This document shows positions 11,319-18,817 of a stretch of 64,000 nucleotides of DNA, in pieces. Both the position numbers and the translations under genes were made by a program. The stretch's first letter is position 1, and every line of letters begins with the position of its first letter. Origin of the DNA: Novosphingobium sp. KCTC 2891 (GTDB lineage Bacteria > Pseudomonadota > Alphaproteobacteria > Sphingomonadales > Sphingomonadaceae); NCBI RefSeq assembly GCF_025938155.1, contig NZ_JAPCZG010000007.1, positions 124,001 through 188,000 on the forward strand, written 5' to 3'. Under the pieces are notes generated by a model, which was given only the letters and a program-made list of their open reading frames with translations, did not search any database and had not been told where the DNA came from.

Positions 11319-12257
11319 ATGGAAACGCGGGCAAACCATATCTGGGTCGGGGCCGTCACCCTGCTGCTTCTCGCGGGGCTGGCCGCGCTGACGATCTGGA
11401 TCGCGCGCCTGAATCAGGGCGACCAGAACGAGTACGACATCTTCTTCAAGCAATCGATCGATGGCGTGGCGAAGGGATCGGAAGTCTCGTTTTCTGGCGT
11501 GCCTGCCGGGCAGGTGAAGGACATCGAGCTGTGGGAGAAGGATCCCGAGTTCGTCCGCATCCGCATCAAGGTCGACAAGAAGGTGCCGATTCTCCAGGGC
11601 ACCACCGCCAGCCTGCAGGGCAGCTTCACCGGCGTCACCACGATCCAGCTGCAGGGCGCGGTCAAGGGCGCGCCGCCGATCAGCGATCCGGGGCCGGAAG
11701 GCGCGCCGGTGATCCCCACCAAGCGCAGCGGGCTGGGTGAAATCCTTTCGAACGCGCCGCTGCTGCTCGAACGGCTGGCCACGCTGACCGAGCGGCTGAC
11801 GATGGTGCTTTCCGACAAGAACCAGAAGTCGATCGAGAACATCCTCGTCCACACCGACAAGCTGACCGCCAACCTCGCCGATGCCTCGCCCGACGTGAAG
11901 CGCACGCTGGCAGAATTGCAGGCCACCTTGCGGCAGGCGAACTACACGCTGTCGAGCTTCGAGAAGCTGGCCGGCAGCGCCGACACGATGATCAACGACG
12001 AGGGCAACGGGCTTGCCAAGCAGCTGCGCACCACGCTGAAATCGGCGCAGGGTGCTGCCGATGCACTGCAGGAGACGCTGGCTGACGCGCGGCCCAGCGT
12101 GAAGCAGCTCAACGAGCGCACCTTGCCCGCGGCCGAAGCGGCTATCCGCGATCTTCAGGCCACGACCCGTTCGTTGCGCGACGTGACCGACCGGATCAAC
12201 GACCGCGGCGTTTCCAGCATTGTCGGCAGCCCCAAGCTGCCCGACTACAAGAACTGA
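11319..12257 (+). CDS. mlaD: MlaD-type MCE-domain substrate-binding protein
   Basis: 312-residue protein anchored by one N-terminal membrane helix (residues 10-30) with a single MCE domain (about 38-120; G-V-A-K-G-S-E-V-S-F-S-G-V and S-L-Q-G-S-F-T-G-V-T-T-I-Q-L), which forms a hexameric lipid channel in the periplasm. The C-terminal 170 residues are long amphipathic helices, as in the longer MlaD/PqiB-like proteins, and may form a tunnel reaching across the periplasm. It follows mlaF by nine bases. The periplasmic shuttle MlaC is absent here, as usual in alphaproteobacteria. Confidence 0.94.
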   Translation: METRANHIWVGAVTLLLLAGLAALTIWIARLNQGDQNEYDIFFKQSIDGVAKGSEVSFSGVPAGQVKDIELWEKDPEFVRIRIKVDKKVPILQGTTASLQGSFTGVTTIQLQGAVKGAPPISDPGPEGAPVIPTKRSGLGEILSNAPLLLERLATLTERLTMVLSDKNQKSIENILVHTDKLTANLADASPDVKRTLAELQATLRQANYTLSSFEKLAGSADTMINDEGNGLAKQLRTTLKSAQGAADALQETLADARPSVKQLNERTLPAAEAAIRDLQATTRSLRDVTDRINDRGVSSIVGSPKLPDYKN

Positions 12258-12273
12258 GCCGGGAGCCAGATCG

Positions 12274-12846
12274 ATGAACAAGTTCCTCCCCGCCGCCCTT
12301 CTGCCGCTCGTGCTGGCGGGCTGCGTCAGCATCGGCGCCAAGGTGCCGGACACGCTGCTGAGCCTGACGCCCGAGGCCGCGCCCGAAGCCGGCGCAACCG
12401 CGAGCGGCCGGCTGGGCGAGGCGCTTTCGGTGCTGGAGCCGAGCGCCGAGGCCAAAGTTGCGGTGCTGCGCGTGCCCGTGCAGATCGACGGCGCGAACAT
12501 CGCCTATCTCAAGAAGACGATGTGGGTCGAGCGGCCGGCGCGTCAGTTCCAGCACCTGCTGACCGAAACGCTGCGCGCGCGCGGCAACCGGCTGGTGGTG
12601 GAGAACGATGAGGGTACCAAGGGCCTGCGCGTGGGCGGCCGCCTGCTCGACATGGGCTATGATGTCCGCAGCCGGTCCGTGGTGGTGCGCTTCGACGCGG
12701 TGAAGGAACGGCCGGGCGGCGCGATCGAGACGCGCCGGTTCGAAAGCACCGTGCCGAACGTCGAGGCGGACCAGGAAAGCGTCGGTCCGGCGCTCAACAC
12801 CGCGGCCAATGTGGTGGCAAAGCAGGTCGCCGACTGGGTGGGCTGA
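12274..12846 (+). CDS. ABC-type transport auxiliary lipoprotein (PqiC/LptE-like)
   Basis: 190-residue lipoprotein with the lipobox L-A-G-C (Cys17) and the ABC_trans_aux fold, showing L-S-L-T-P-E-A near residue 30 and the later P-V-Q-I-D-G pair of strands. In related systems (PqiC, YmbA) this protein sits on the inner leaflet of the outer membrane and receives lipid from the MCE tunnel. ATG 12274 is used because it starts directly before the signal peptide. As last gene of the mla operon, 17 bases after mlaD, it completes the inner-to-outer membrane path. The next gene converges from nine bases away. Confidence 0.9.
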   Translation: MNKFLPAALLPLVLAGCVSIGAKVPDTLLSLTPEAAPEAGATASGRLGEALSVLEPSAEAKVAVLRVPVQIDGANIAYLKKTMWVERPARQFQHLLTETLRARGNRLVVENDEGTKGLRVGGRLLDMGYDVRSRSVVVRFDAVKERPGGAIETRRFESTVPNVEADQESVGPALNTAANVVAKQVADWVG

Positions 12847-12855
12847 CCGCGGAAG

Positions 12856-13113
12856 TCAGGTCCCGGCCTGTTTCCGGCGCCTGGTTTCCCAGCCTTTCTT
12901 CGCGGCGGCGGATCGCTGCCCATGGCTCTCCGGGCCACCACCGCCCCGGCCCGATCCGGACTTCTTGCCGCCGCCGTCCTGCCTGTTGACGGTGGCCCAG
13001 GCGCGGCGCTCGGCCTCGTCCTTGCCGAGCCCGCGATCCTCGTAGCTTTGTTCGATGTGTTCGGCCTGCCGCTTCTGCTTGCCGGTATAGGCGTCCTTGT
13101 CGCCGCGGGGCAT
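12856..13113 (-). CDS. Small basic hydrophilic protein, conserved in sphingomonads
   Basis: 85 residues, strongly charged, starting P-R-G-D-K-D-A-Y-T-G-K-Q-K-R-Q-A-E-H-I-E. It has a central K-D-E-A-E-R-R-A-W-A-T-V-N segment and a glycine/lysine-rich tail ending in W-E-T-R-R-R-K. Similar small proteins are often annotated as plasmid-stabilisation-like, without proof; I recognise the pattern but do not know a function. The start is supported by a GAAGGAG Shine-Dalgarno directly upstream on the minus strand. It follows the ATP12 gene by 77 bases and may have its own promoter. Confidence 0.8.
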   Translation of the reverse strand: MPRGDKDAYTGKQKRQAEHIEQSYEDRGLGKDEAERRAWATVNRQDGGGKKSGSGRGGGGPESHGQRSAAAKKGWETRRRKQAGT

Positions 13114-13190
13114 GGTGGCGCTCCTTCGCTGTGCTGCTCGCCAGCATGCAGCGCGCAAGGCGCGGGGGCGGTTCCCCGGTGAAAGACGGT

Positions 13191-13883
13191 TCAGCGGGCG
13201 AGTGCGGCGAAGTGTGCCGCGGCGGCGAAGGCGGCGTGCCGGCGCTCGCGCCGCTCCAGCGCTTCCGCATCCTTGCCCCACAGTTCCGCCTGCCAGTCCT
13301 CTTCCAGGTTGGCGGCATCCCACAGCGCATCGATGTCCGCACCCGGCTCCAGCGCGGCGAGGCCGAGCATGAGCGACGCGGCCAGCCCGGCGGTGTTGCG
13401 CAAGGCGGCGAGCGCGAAGGCGTCGAGCGATTCCAGCACCTCGCGCACGCGGGCAAGCGTCGGTTCGGGCTGGGGGCGGTGCATCACGCCCGCGACGCGC
13501 ACGAAGCGCACGCCGTGGCGCTCCTCCGCCGTCACCAGCAACGGCTCCCACACAGCGTGCTGGCGCCGGCCCAGCGCTTCGTCGGGTTCGGCGCGGTAGC
13601 ACAGCGTGTCGGTCTCGCCGTAGGGCAGCAGTTCGGTGATCGCCTGCGCCCGCTCCGGGGCGACGACATCGAGCGCGTAGTCGGCCATGTCACGCAGCAG
13701 GAACGAGGCGGCGTCGATCTCCTCGCCCTGTGCGGCCCATTCCGCCGCCAGCGCATCCGCCAGCGCGCGCGTGGGCACGATCTGCGGCTTGCCCGCCACG
13801 GTCCTGATGCCCCGTCCGTCCAGCGTCACGCGAAAGCCGCCCGCTTCGGCCGCGACGGCCACGTCCTTGTAGAAACGCTTCAT
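13191..13883 (-). CDS. ATP12-family ATP synthase F1 assembly chaperone
   Basis: 230-residue member of the ATP12 family, a chaperone for the F1 alpha subunit known from mitochondria and alphaproteobacteria. Characteristic parts are the lead M-K-R-F-Y-K-D-V, the L-D-G-R-G-I-R-T motif, A-E-W-A-A-Q-G-E-E-I-D, D-T-L-C-Y-R-A, and the closing H-A-A-F region. ATG 13883 shares its A with the preceding gene's TGA (TGATG), so it is translationally coupled to the small membrane protein. Confidence 0.93.
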   Translation of the reverse strand: MKRFYKDVAVAAEAGGFRVTLDGRGIRTVAGKPQIVPTRALADALAAEWAAQGEEIDAASFLLRDMADYALDVVAPERAQAITELLPYGETDTLCYRAEPDEALGRRQHAVWEPLLVTAEERHGVRFVRVAGVMHRPQPEPTLARVREVLESLDAFALAALRNTAGLAASLMLGLAALEPGADIDALWDAANLEEDWQAELWGKDAEALERRERRHAAFAAAAHFAALAR

Positions 13884-14113
13884 CAGTCCTTGCTCTTCCA
13901 ACGCCTGGCCAGAAACCGGGGGACGAAGAAGAACTCCGCCAGCCCCGCCATCGCCAGCGCAAAACCCGCGACGGGCGGCACGCCCGCCAGCCACGCCACA
14001 TTGCCCGATTGCGCCATCACGCCCAGCAGCACCATGACCGCGCCCGACAGACGCACGGCCTGCAGCACGGCGAACCGCGCAATCGCCGGATCGCGGCCTC
14101 CCGTCCCGCTCAT
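13883..14113 (-). CDS. Small two-helix membrane protein
   Basis: 76 residues with two hydrophobic segments (about 18-36 and 43-62) separated by a short loop, and a basic tail R-F-L-A-R-R-W-K-S-K-D. No domain recognised. It is locked between the HAD phosphatase and the ATP12 gene by overlapping start and stop codons on both sides, so it is a real operon member. Similar small membrane proteins are commonly found beside ATP12 in sphingomonads; a role in the membrane part of ATP synthase assembly is possible but only a guess. Confidence 0.8.
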   Translation of the reverse strand: MSGTGGRDPAIARFAVLQAVRLSGAVMVLLGVMAQSGNVAWLAGVPPVAGFALAMAGLAEFFFVPRFLARRWKSKD

Positions 14114-14772
14114 TCCATGCCTCGCAGCAGGGCGCGCAGGCCGTCCATCGACGCCGCGACCGCTTCCGCGCCGGCGTCCATCAGTTCCTGGGGATGGTGG
14201 TATCCCCAGTCCACGCCGAAGGCGCGCACGCCCGCGTTGACCGCCATTTCCATGTCGTAGGCGGTGTCCCCGATCATCGCGGTCCTAGCCCGCTCGACTC
14301 CCGTCGCGTCGAGGCAGGCCTCGATCATGCTGGGGTGCGGTTTCGAGGGGTGCCGATCGGCCGTTTGCAGCGTGACGAAATGGCCGGCAAGGCCGTGCGC
14401 GGCAAGGCAATGGGCCAGCCCGCGGTCGCTCTTGCCGGTCGCCACGCCCAGCAGCCAGCCATCGCGCGACAGCTCCTCGATCAGCGCGGCGATGCCGTCA
14501 TAGAGCGGCTCGCCCACCTGTCCCGCCTCGCGCCGGGCGCGGAAGGCGTCCTTGTAAAGCTGGGTGAGGGCGGCGTGATCGTCGTGCGCGCCTTCGGGAT
14601 GCAACTGGCGCATCGCCTCGTGCAGCGAGAGGCCGACCACGCGGCGCGTTACGGTCCGGTCGGGGGCGGCAAGCCCCGCCGCGCCGAACGCGCTGTCCAT
14701 CGCGGCACAGATATCGGCCTGGCTGTCCACCAGCGTGCCGTCGCAATCGAAAATGGCGAGACGCAAGCTCAT
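14110..14772 (-). CDS. HAD-superfamily phosphatase (phosphoglycolate phosphatase-like)
   Basis: 220-residue HAD hydrolase with motif I F-D-C-D-G-T (Asp9 nucleophile, Asp11), a helical cap of the Gph type with D-S-A-F-G-A-A-G-L, motif II in the L-L-G-V-A-T-G-K-S segment, and motif IV M-I-G-D-T-A-Y-D. Phosphoglycolate or a similar small sugar phosphate is the likely substrate; the exact one cannot be read from sequence. Its ATG overlaps the stop of the PaiB-like gene (ATGA), and its stop overlaps the ATG of the small membrane protein. Confidence 0.9.
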   Translation of the reverse strand: MSLRLAIFDCDGTLVDSQADICAAMDSAFGAAGLAAPDRTVTRRVVGLSLHEAMRQLHPEGAHDDHAALTQLYKDAFRARREAGQVGEPLYDGIAALIEELSRDGWLLGVATGKSDRGLAHCLAAHGLAGHFVTLQTADRHPSKPHPSMIEACLDATGVERARTAMIGDTAYDMEMAVNAGVRAFGVDWGYHHPQELMDAGAEAVAASMDGLRALLRGME

Positions 14773-15371
14773 GGCACCAGCCTCCGCATCAGTTCGGCGA
14801 TCGCGGGCGCGCCTTCCGCCTCAAGCCCGGCAGCCACCCGCGCACGCTCATCGGCGGGCTTGTTCTGCGAAAGCTTCAAGGTGGGGCGCCAGGCGATCAC
14901 TTCGAGTTCAAAGCCCACGATGGCGTCGATCATCCGGCCGAGCGCGGCCTCGGGCATCTTGTCCATGGTCCACGCATCGCCTTCGCCGATTCGCGCCTCA
15001 TGCCGGGCCGAAAGCGCTTCCAGCAACGAACGCAGGCCCGCGCGGTCCAGTTGCCGCACCCGGCCTTCCAGTTCGAGCGCGACGTAGTTCCACGTCGGGA
15101 CTTGCGCCGGATCGGCATACCAACGCGGGGAGACATAGCCGTCCGGGCCGTTCACCACCACCAGCGCCGTTCCCCCTTCGAGGACGCGGGCCAGCGCGTT
15201 GCCGCGCGCCAGATGGAACTGCACCGCGCCGCTGCCGGTGGAGAGCAGCGGCGTGTGCGCCACGCGCGGCCCGTCGGGCGTGGCGGCAAAGACCATGCCG
15301 AAGCCGATCTCTGCCAGCAGGGCCTCATGCAGCGCGCGTTCGTTGTTCCGGAAAGCGGGGTTGGGATGCAT
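14769..15371 (-). CDS. PaiB-like FMN-binding protein
   Basis: 200-residue protein of the PaiB/FMN-binding split-barrel family. The lead M-H-P-N-P-A-F and the segments H-T-P-L-L, H-L-A-R-G-N and Y-V-S-P-R-W-Y match the family closely. B. subtilis PaiB was described as a negative regulator of sporulation and protease genes, but in Gram-negative bacteria the role is unknown; it may bind flavin or haem. It overlaps the HAD gene by four bases and the pseudouridine synthase stop by one. Confidence 0.9.
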   Translation of the reverse strand: MHPNPAFRNNERALHEALLAEIGFGMVFAATPDGPRVAHTPLLSTGSGAVQFHLARGNALARVLEGGTALVVVNGPDGYVSPRWYADPAQVPTWNYVALELEGRVRQLDRAGLRSLLEALSARHEARIGEGDAWTMDKMPEAALGRMIDAIVGFELEVIAWRPTLKLSQNKPADERARVAAGLEAEGAPAIAELMRRLVP

Positions 15372-16744
15372 CAGGTCCGGGGATCCGAGGGCTTCTTCGA
15401 TGCCGGCTTGCGCGGCGCGGCGGGCTTGCCGGTTGCTGGCCTTCCGGCTGCGGGCCTGTCACCTGCAGGCCTGTCACCTGCCGGTTTGCGGGCAGCAGGC
15501 TTGGCGCCGGGCTTGCCTGCAGGCTTGCCCGGCCCCTTGGCTGCCGGCTTGCTCCCCGGCCTCGCAGGGCCCCTCGCAGGGCCCTTGGCGTCCAGGCCTG
15601 CCGAGGCGCGCTTGCCGGTGGGCGTGCGCGCAGAGCCGCCGCCGCCGTCGGCGCGCTTGCGGCGCTCGCCCCGGCGTTCCTTGCGGTATTCCTTGGCATG
15701 GGCTTTGGCCGCGCGCTTCTGGAATTCCTTTTCGGGTACCAGCTTGATCGGATCGAGCGGCAGGTCGCCGTCCTCCTCGTGGAAGCCGAGCTGCGCCATG
15801 CTCGCCGCGAAATGTTCGGGCAGCGGGGCGGTCACGTCGATCAGGTCGCCTTCGGGATGCTCGATCCGCAGGCGGCGCGCGTGGAGGTGCATCTTGCGGC
15901 TGATCGATCCGGTGAGGAACGCGGCCTGCCCGCCATACTTGCCATCGCCCACGATCGGGTGGCCGATCGCGGCCATGTGCACGCGCAGCTGGTGCGTGCG
16001 GCCGGTCAGCGGCTGCAATTCGATCCACGCGGCGGCGTTGCCGGCGCGGCTGATCATGCGGTAGCGGGTGCGTGCCGACTGGCCCTGCCCGCTTTCATCC
16101 ACCATCATCTTCTCGCCGCCGGTGCCCGGCTGCTTGGCCAGCGGCAGTTCGATCAGGCCGTCCTTGACCTCGGGAACGCCGGTAACCAGCGCCCAGTAGA
16201 TCTTCTTGGCGGTGCGGCCGGAAAAGCGCTTGGAGAAGAACGCCGCACTGCCGGGGGTGCGTGCGATCAGCAGCACGCCCGACGTGTCCTTGTCGAGCCG
16301 GTGGACAAGGCGCGGGCGGGGCTCGCCCTCGTTCGCATAGGCATCGAGCAGGCCGTCGACGTGTTCGTAGGTGCCGCTGCCGCCCTGCGTGGCGAGGCCG
16401 GGCGGCTTGTTCAGCACGATGGCGGCGCGGTCCTTTTCCAGCACCATCGATTCGGCGAGCGTGACCTGTTCGTCGGTCAGCGGCTTGCGCACGCGCTGTC
16501 CGGTCCCGCTGGTGGTGATCGAACTGCCCGGCGGCACACGCAGGACCTGTCCCGCCTCCAGCCTCGTGTCGACATCGGCACGCTTGCCGTCGACGCGGAT
16601 CTGGCCGGTGCGCGCCCAGCGCGACACGGTGGCGAAACCCACTTGCGGCAGGTGGCGCTTGAACCAGCGGTCGAGCCGTGCGCCGGCATCGTCCTTGATG
16701 ATGGTGAACTGGCGGACTTCGCCTTCGTTCGACTTGCCCTTCAT
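15371..16744 (-). CDS. RluA/RluC-family 23S rRNA pseudouridine synthase with long basic tail
   Basis: 457-residue enzyme converting uridine to pseudouridine in rRNA. An S4 RNA-binding domain (about 10-70) precedes the RluA catalytic domain with H-R-L-D-K-D-T-S-G, whose Asp151 is the nucleophile. From about residue 335 the protein has a charged region (K-E-Y-R-K-E-R-R-G-E-R-R) and then about 80 residues almost wholly of Lys, Pro, Ala, Gly and Arg, far beyond the usual family length. Parts of this tail are encoded by perfect tandem repeats. The ATG at 16744 overlaps the crcB stop. The target uridines are probably those of RluC, which is inferred. Confidence 0.93.
   Translation of the reverse strand: MKGKSNEGEVRQFTIIKDDAGARLDRWFKRHLPQVGFATVSRWARTGQIRVDGKRADVDTRLEAGQVLRVPPGSSITTSGTGQRVRKPLTDEQVTLAESMVLEKDRAAIVLNKPPGLATQGGSGTYEHVDGLLDAYANEGEPRPRLVHRLDKDTSGVLLIARTPGSAAFFSKRFSGRTAKKIYWALVTGVPEVKDGLIELPLAKQPGTGGEKMMVDESGQGQSARTRYRMISRAGNAAAWIELQPLTGRTHQLRVHMAAIGHPIVGDGKYGGQAAFLTGSISRKMHLHARRLRIEHPEGDLIDVTAPLPEHFAASMAQLGFHEEDGDLPLDPIKLVPEKEFQKRAAKAHAKEYRKERRGERRKRADGGGGSARTPTGKRASAGLDAKGPARGPARPGSKPAAKGPGKPAGKPGAKPAARKPAGDRPAGDRPAAGRPATGKPAAPRKPASKKPSDPRT
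15453..15584. repeat. Short tandem repeats in the pseudouridine synthase tail
   Basis: Two perfect in-frame duplications within the tail-coding DNA: a 15-base unit at 15453-15467 and 15468-15482 encoding G-D-R-P-A twice, and a 12-base unit at 15561-15572 and 15573-15584 encoding G-P-A-R twice. Both unit lengths are multiples of three, so copy-number change would keep the frame. Confidence 0.85.
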
Positions 16745-17142
16745 GCGGTAGCCCTCACTGCGGCAAGACCCAGGAACAGGCCGCCCACGCCGGCGATCAC
16801 CGACGCGGCAGCATAAAACGCGGCAAGCCCGACAAGGCCGCGCTCGAACAGCATCGCGGTTTCGAGGCTGAACGAGGAAAAGGTGGTGAAGCCGCCCAGC
16901 ACGCCCACGGCGAGCAGCAGGCGCCATGCCTCGCCCCCGTTGACGTGGCGTGCCAGCCAGCCGGCCAGCAGGCCCATCGCCAGCGAGCCTGCGACGTTGA
17001 TAGTGAAAGTACCCCAGGGAAACGCGGCATTGGGACCGGCAAAGGCACTGACGAGCCGGCCGAGATGAAATCGCAGTACCGCGCCCGTGGCGCCGCCAAG
17101 GGCGACAAGGGTGCTGGCCTGCAGAGAGGATGAGGCGATCAT
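16741..17142 (-). CDS. crcB: CrcB/Fluc fluoride channel
   Basis: 133-residue four-helix membrane protein that exports fluoride as a dual-topology dimer. The G-G-F-T-T-F-S-S-F-S motif on the third helix, the N of T-I-N-V-A-G-S and the lead G-G-A-T-G-A-V-L-R are all present. ATG 17142 is used; a start at 17178 would add 12 polar residues. It is first in a six-gene minus-strand operon with overlapping ends. I examined the DNA upstream for a fluoride riboswitch and saw none, so it is probably constitutive. Confidence 0.95.
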   Translation of the reverse strand: MIASSSLQASTLVALGGATGAVLRFHLGRLVSAFAGPNAAFPWGTFTINVAGSLAMGLLAGWLARHVNGGEAWRLLLAVGVLGGFTTFSSFSLETAMLFERGLVGLAAFYAAASVIAGVGGLFLGLAAVRATA

Positions 17143-17338
17143 GGGCCCGCCCTTAGCCTTGCTGGCCGTGAAATGCACGAGTTTGCTTGCCTTTGATCCA
17201 TGGAATCGCTATCGGCCCGCCGGTTCGAGCTGGTCCTGTTCGGATTCGGCCCGTTTGGTGTTTCCCGGAATCATGGGCGACTCCCGCTCTTGTTATATGG
17301 CGGGCTCTCGCCTGAAGCTGATTGAGGTGTAGCGGTTT

Positions 17339-17545
17339 ATGCAAATTCTCGTACGCGACAACAATGTCGACCAGGCTCTTCGCGCGCTCAAGAAGAAGCT
17401 GCAGCGTGAGGGCGTGTACCGCGAGATGAAGCTGCGCCGTCACTTCGAAAAGCCGTCGGAAAAGCGTGCTCGCGAAAAGGCTGCCGCCGTTCGCCGCGCG
17501 CGCAAGCTTGAGCGCAAGCGCGCCGAGCGCGACGGCGCGAAGTAA
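17339..17545 (+). CDS. rpsU: 30S ribosomal protein S21
   Basis: 68-residue S21 with the standard lead [19 protein letters not shown] and the [12 protein letters not shown] basic helix. It binds the 30S platform and helps mRNA base-pairing. The gene is monocistronic, with about 195 bases of shared upstream DNA to crcB and a strong hairpin after it. The ATG lies 10 bases after a GAGGTG Shine-Dalgarno. Confidence 0.98.
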   Translation: MQILVRDNNVDQALRALKKKLQREGVYREMKLRRHFEKPSEKRAREKAAAVRRARKLERKRAERDGAK

Positions 17546-17618
17546 GTAGGGTTGGTCGCGGGGAGGGGTTCTTCTCTCCCTTGTGACCCCTTGCCGAGCG
17601 GCCCTTGCTGGGCCAAGA

Positions 17619-17643
17619 GGGCGCCGTCCAAAGCGGCGCCCTT
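17619..17643 (+). terminator. Hairpin terminator after rpsU
   Basis: A perfect eight-pair stem, GGGCGCCG at 17619-17626 and CGGCGCCC at 17634-17641, loop of seven, followed only by TT. A weaker GGGAG/CTCCC hairpin lies nearer the gene around 17560-17580. The poor T-tract lowers confidence. Confidence 0.5.
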
Positions 17644-17722
17644 CGCGTGTCCGGGCCAGTGACCCGGCGCGATTCGGCGCCCACCTGTGAAGCGTTTCGG
17701 GGATCACCCCAGAGGGGAAGAA

Positions 17723-18268
17723 ATGTCGGAAATCACCCGCGTTCCGTTGCAGCCCGTCGCCAAGGGCTCGCTCAGCAAGATCTGGCTTGGCGTGATCGTC
17801 GCCGTGCTGCTCGGCGCCGGCGTCGCCTGGGCCGCGCGCTATCATGGCCTCGTGGTCGATACGATCAAGGCCGGGCAGGGTGCATCGCCCACCGCCGCGG
17901 ACGTGGTCCTGATCAACTATGCCGGCCACTTGCCGAACGGTAAGGAATTCGACCACGGCGAGCGCGTGGCCATGCCGGTCGAAGGCGTGATCCCCGGCTT
18001 CAGCCAGGGCCTGCAGAAGATGCAGCGCGGCGGCAAGTACCGCCTCGAGATCCCCGCCGCCATGGCCTATGGCGCGCAGGAGCAGAAGAACCAGACGACC
18101 GGCGAAGTCGTGATCCCGGCCAACAGCGACCTCGTGTTCGATGTCGAGCTGGTCGATTTCAAGAGCGCCGCCGAGCTCGAGCAGCAGCGCCAGATGCTCC
18201 AGCAGATGCAGCAGCAGATGCAGGGCGGCGCGCCGCACGGCATGCCGGGCGCAGCACCGGGCCGCTGA
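17723..18268 (+). CDS. FKBP-type peptidyl-prolyl isomerase, membrane-anchored
   Basis: 181-residue protein with a single N-terminal membrane helix (about 19-37) and an FKBP domain (about 55-150) showing V-L-I-N-Y-A-G-H-L-P-N-G-K-E-F-D, V-I-P-G-F-S-Q-G-L-Q-K-M and Y-G. It would help fold proteins on the periplasmic face. The C-terminal tail is Gln/Met-rich (Q-Q-M-Q-Q-Q-M-Q). ATG 17723, with AGGGGAAG upstream, is preferred over an in-frame ATG at 17687. It is followed by a terminator. Confidence 0.93.
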   Translation: MSEITRVPLQPVAKGSLSKIWLGVIVAVLLGAGVAWAARYHGLVVDTIKAGQGASPTAADVVLINYAGHLPNGKEFDHGERVAMPVEGVIPGFSQGLQKMQRGGKYRLEIPAAMAYGAQEQKNQTTGEVVIPANSDLVFDVELVDFKSAAELEQQRQMLQQMQQQMQGGAPHGMPGAAPGR

Positions 18269-18317
18269 TCGTCACGCGGGCTGGCGGGGCATTCCCGCCG
18301 GCCGCCTGCTTGAACCG

Positions 18318-18355
18318 CGCCGCGCGCTTGTGCTAGCGCGCGGCGTTCGTTTTTT
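18318..18355 (+). terminator. Strong Rho-independent terminator before gatC
   Basis: A perfect 11-pair stem, CGCCGCGCGCT at 18318-18328 and AGCGCGCGGCG at 18335-18345 with a six-base loop, followed by TTCGTTTTTT. A second, imperfect 10-pair stem lies upstream at 18279-18303. The T-run ends only 24 bases before the gatC start codon. Confidence 0.85.
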
Positions 18356-18378
18356 CCGGCACTGGAAGGCAAGTTCCC

Positions 18379-18681
18379 ATGTCCGTAGACACCGCCACGG
18401 TGGCGAAAATCGCCTCGCTGGCCCGCATCAAGGTTTCCGAGCAGGAGATCGCGGCGATGGTCCCCGAACTCAACGGCATCCTCGCCTGGGTCGAGCAACT
18501 CGGTGAAGTCGACGTGACCGGGATCGAGCCGATGACGGCCGTCATCCCCAACAAGCAGCGCCTGCGCGACGACGTGGTCAATGCCGACCCGCTGACCGGC
18601 GGCGGCATCCGCGACGCGGTGCTGGCCAACGCGCCCGCACCCGAGCATGGCTTCTTCGGCGTGCCGAAGGTGATCGAATAG
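18379..18681 (+). CDS. gatC: Asp-tRNA(Asn)/Glu-tRNA(Gln) amidotransferase subunit C
   Basis: 100-residue GatC, the small subunit that wraps and stabilises the GatA-GatB pair in the enzyme that converts mischarged Glu-tRNA-Gln and Asp-tRNA-Asn. The lead [15 protein letters not shown] and the block E-P-M-T-A-V follow the family. A GGAAGG Shine-Dalgarno stands before ATG 18379. gatA follows 136 bases later with a repeat in between, and gatB is displaced by four genes. Confidence 0.96.
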   Translation: MSVDTATVAKIASLARIKVSEQEIAAMVPELNGILAWVEQLGEVDVTGIEPMTAVIPNKQRLRDDVVNADPLTGGGIRDAVLANAPAPEHGFFGVPKVIE

Positions 18682-18762
18682 GGGCCGCGCCCCGGGCCGG
18701 CGCCGTGCGCGTGCTTCGATGGCATGCCCGGCCCGCGCGGATGCGGTGTGAATTTTCAATGT

Positions 18763-18790
18763 CCGCTCGTCCTGAGCCTGTCGAAGGATG
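18763..18790. repeat. Sphingomonad-type short intergenic repeat
   Basis: The stretch beginning CGCTCGTCCTGAGCCTGTCG and running on through AAGGATG matches, by memory, the short repeat scattered hundreds of times in sphingomonad genomes, usually between genes. It lies in the gatC-gatA spacer, 28 bases before the gatA start. Only one copy is in the window, so repetition cannot be shown here. Confidence 0.6.
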
Positions 18791-18817
18791 TGCGCTGCCG
18801 TCAAAGGCGATCAACAG

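Noticed and set aside
17143..17338. Fluoride riboswitch upstream of crcB
   Set aside because: I compared the minus-strand leader with the recalled crcB motif and saw no matching core. The leader looks ordinary.
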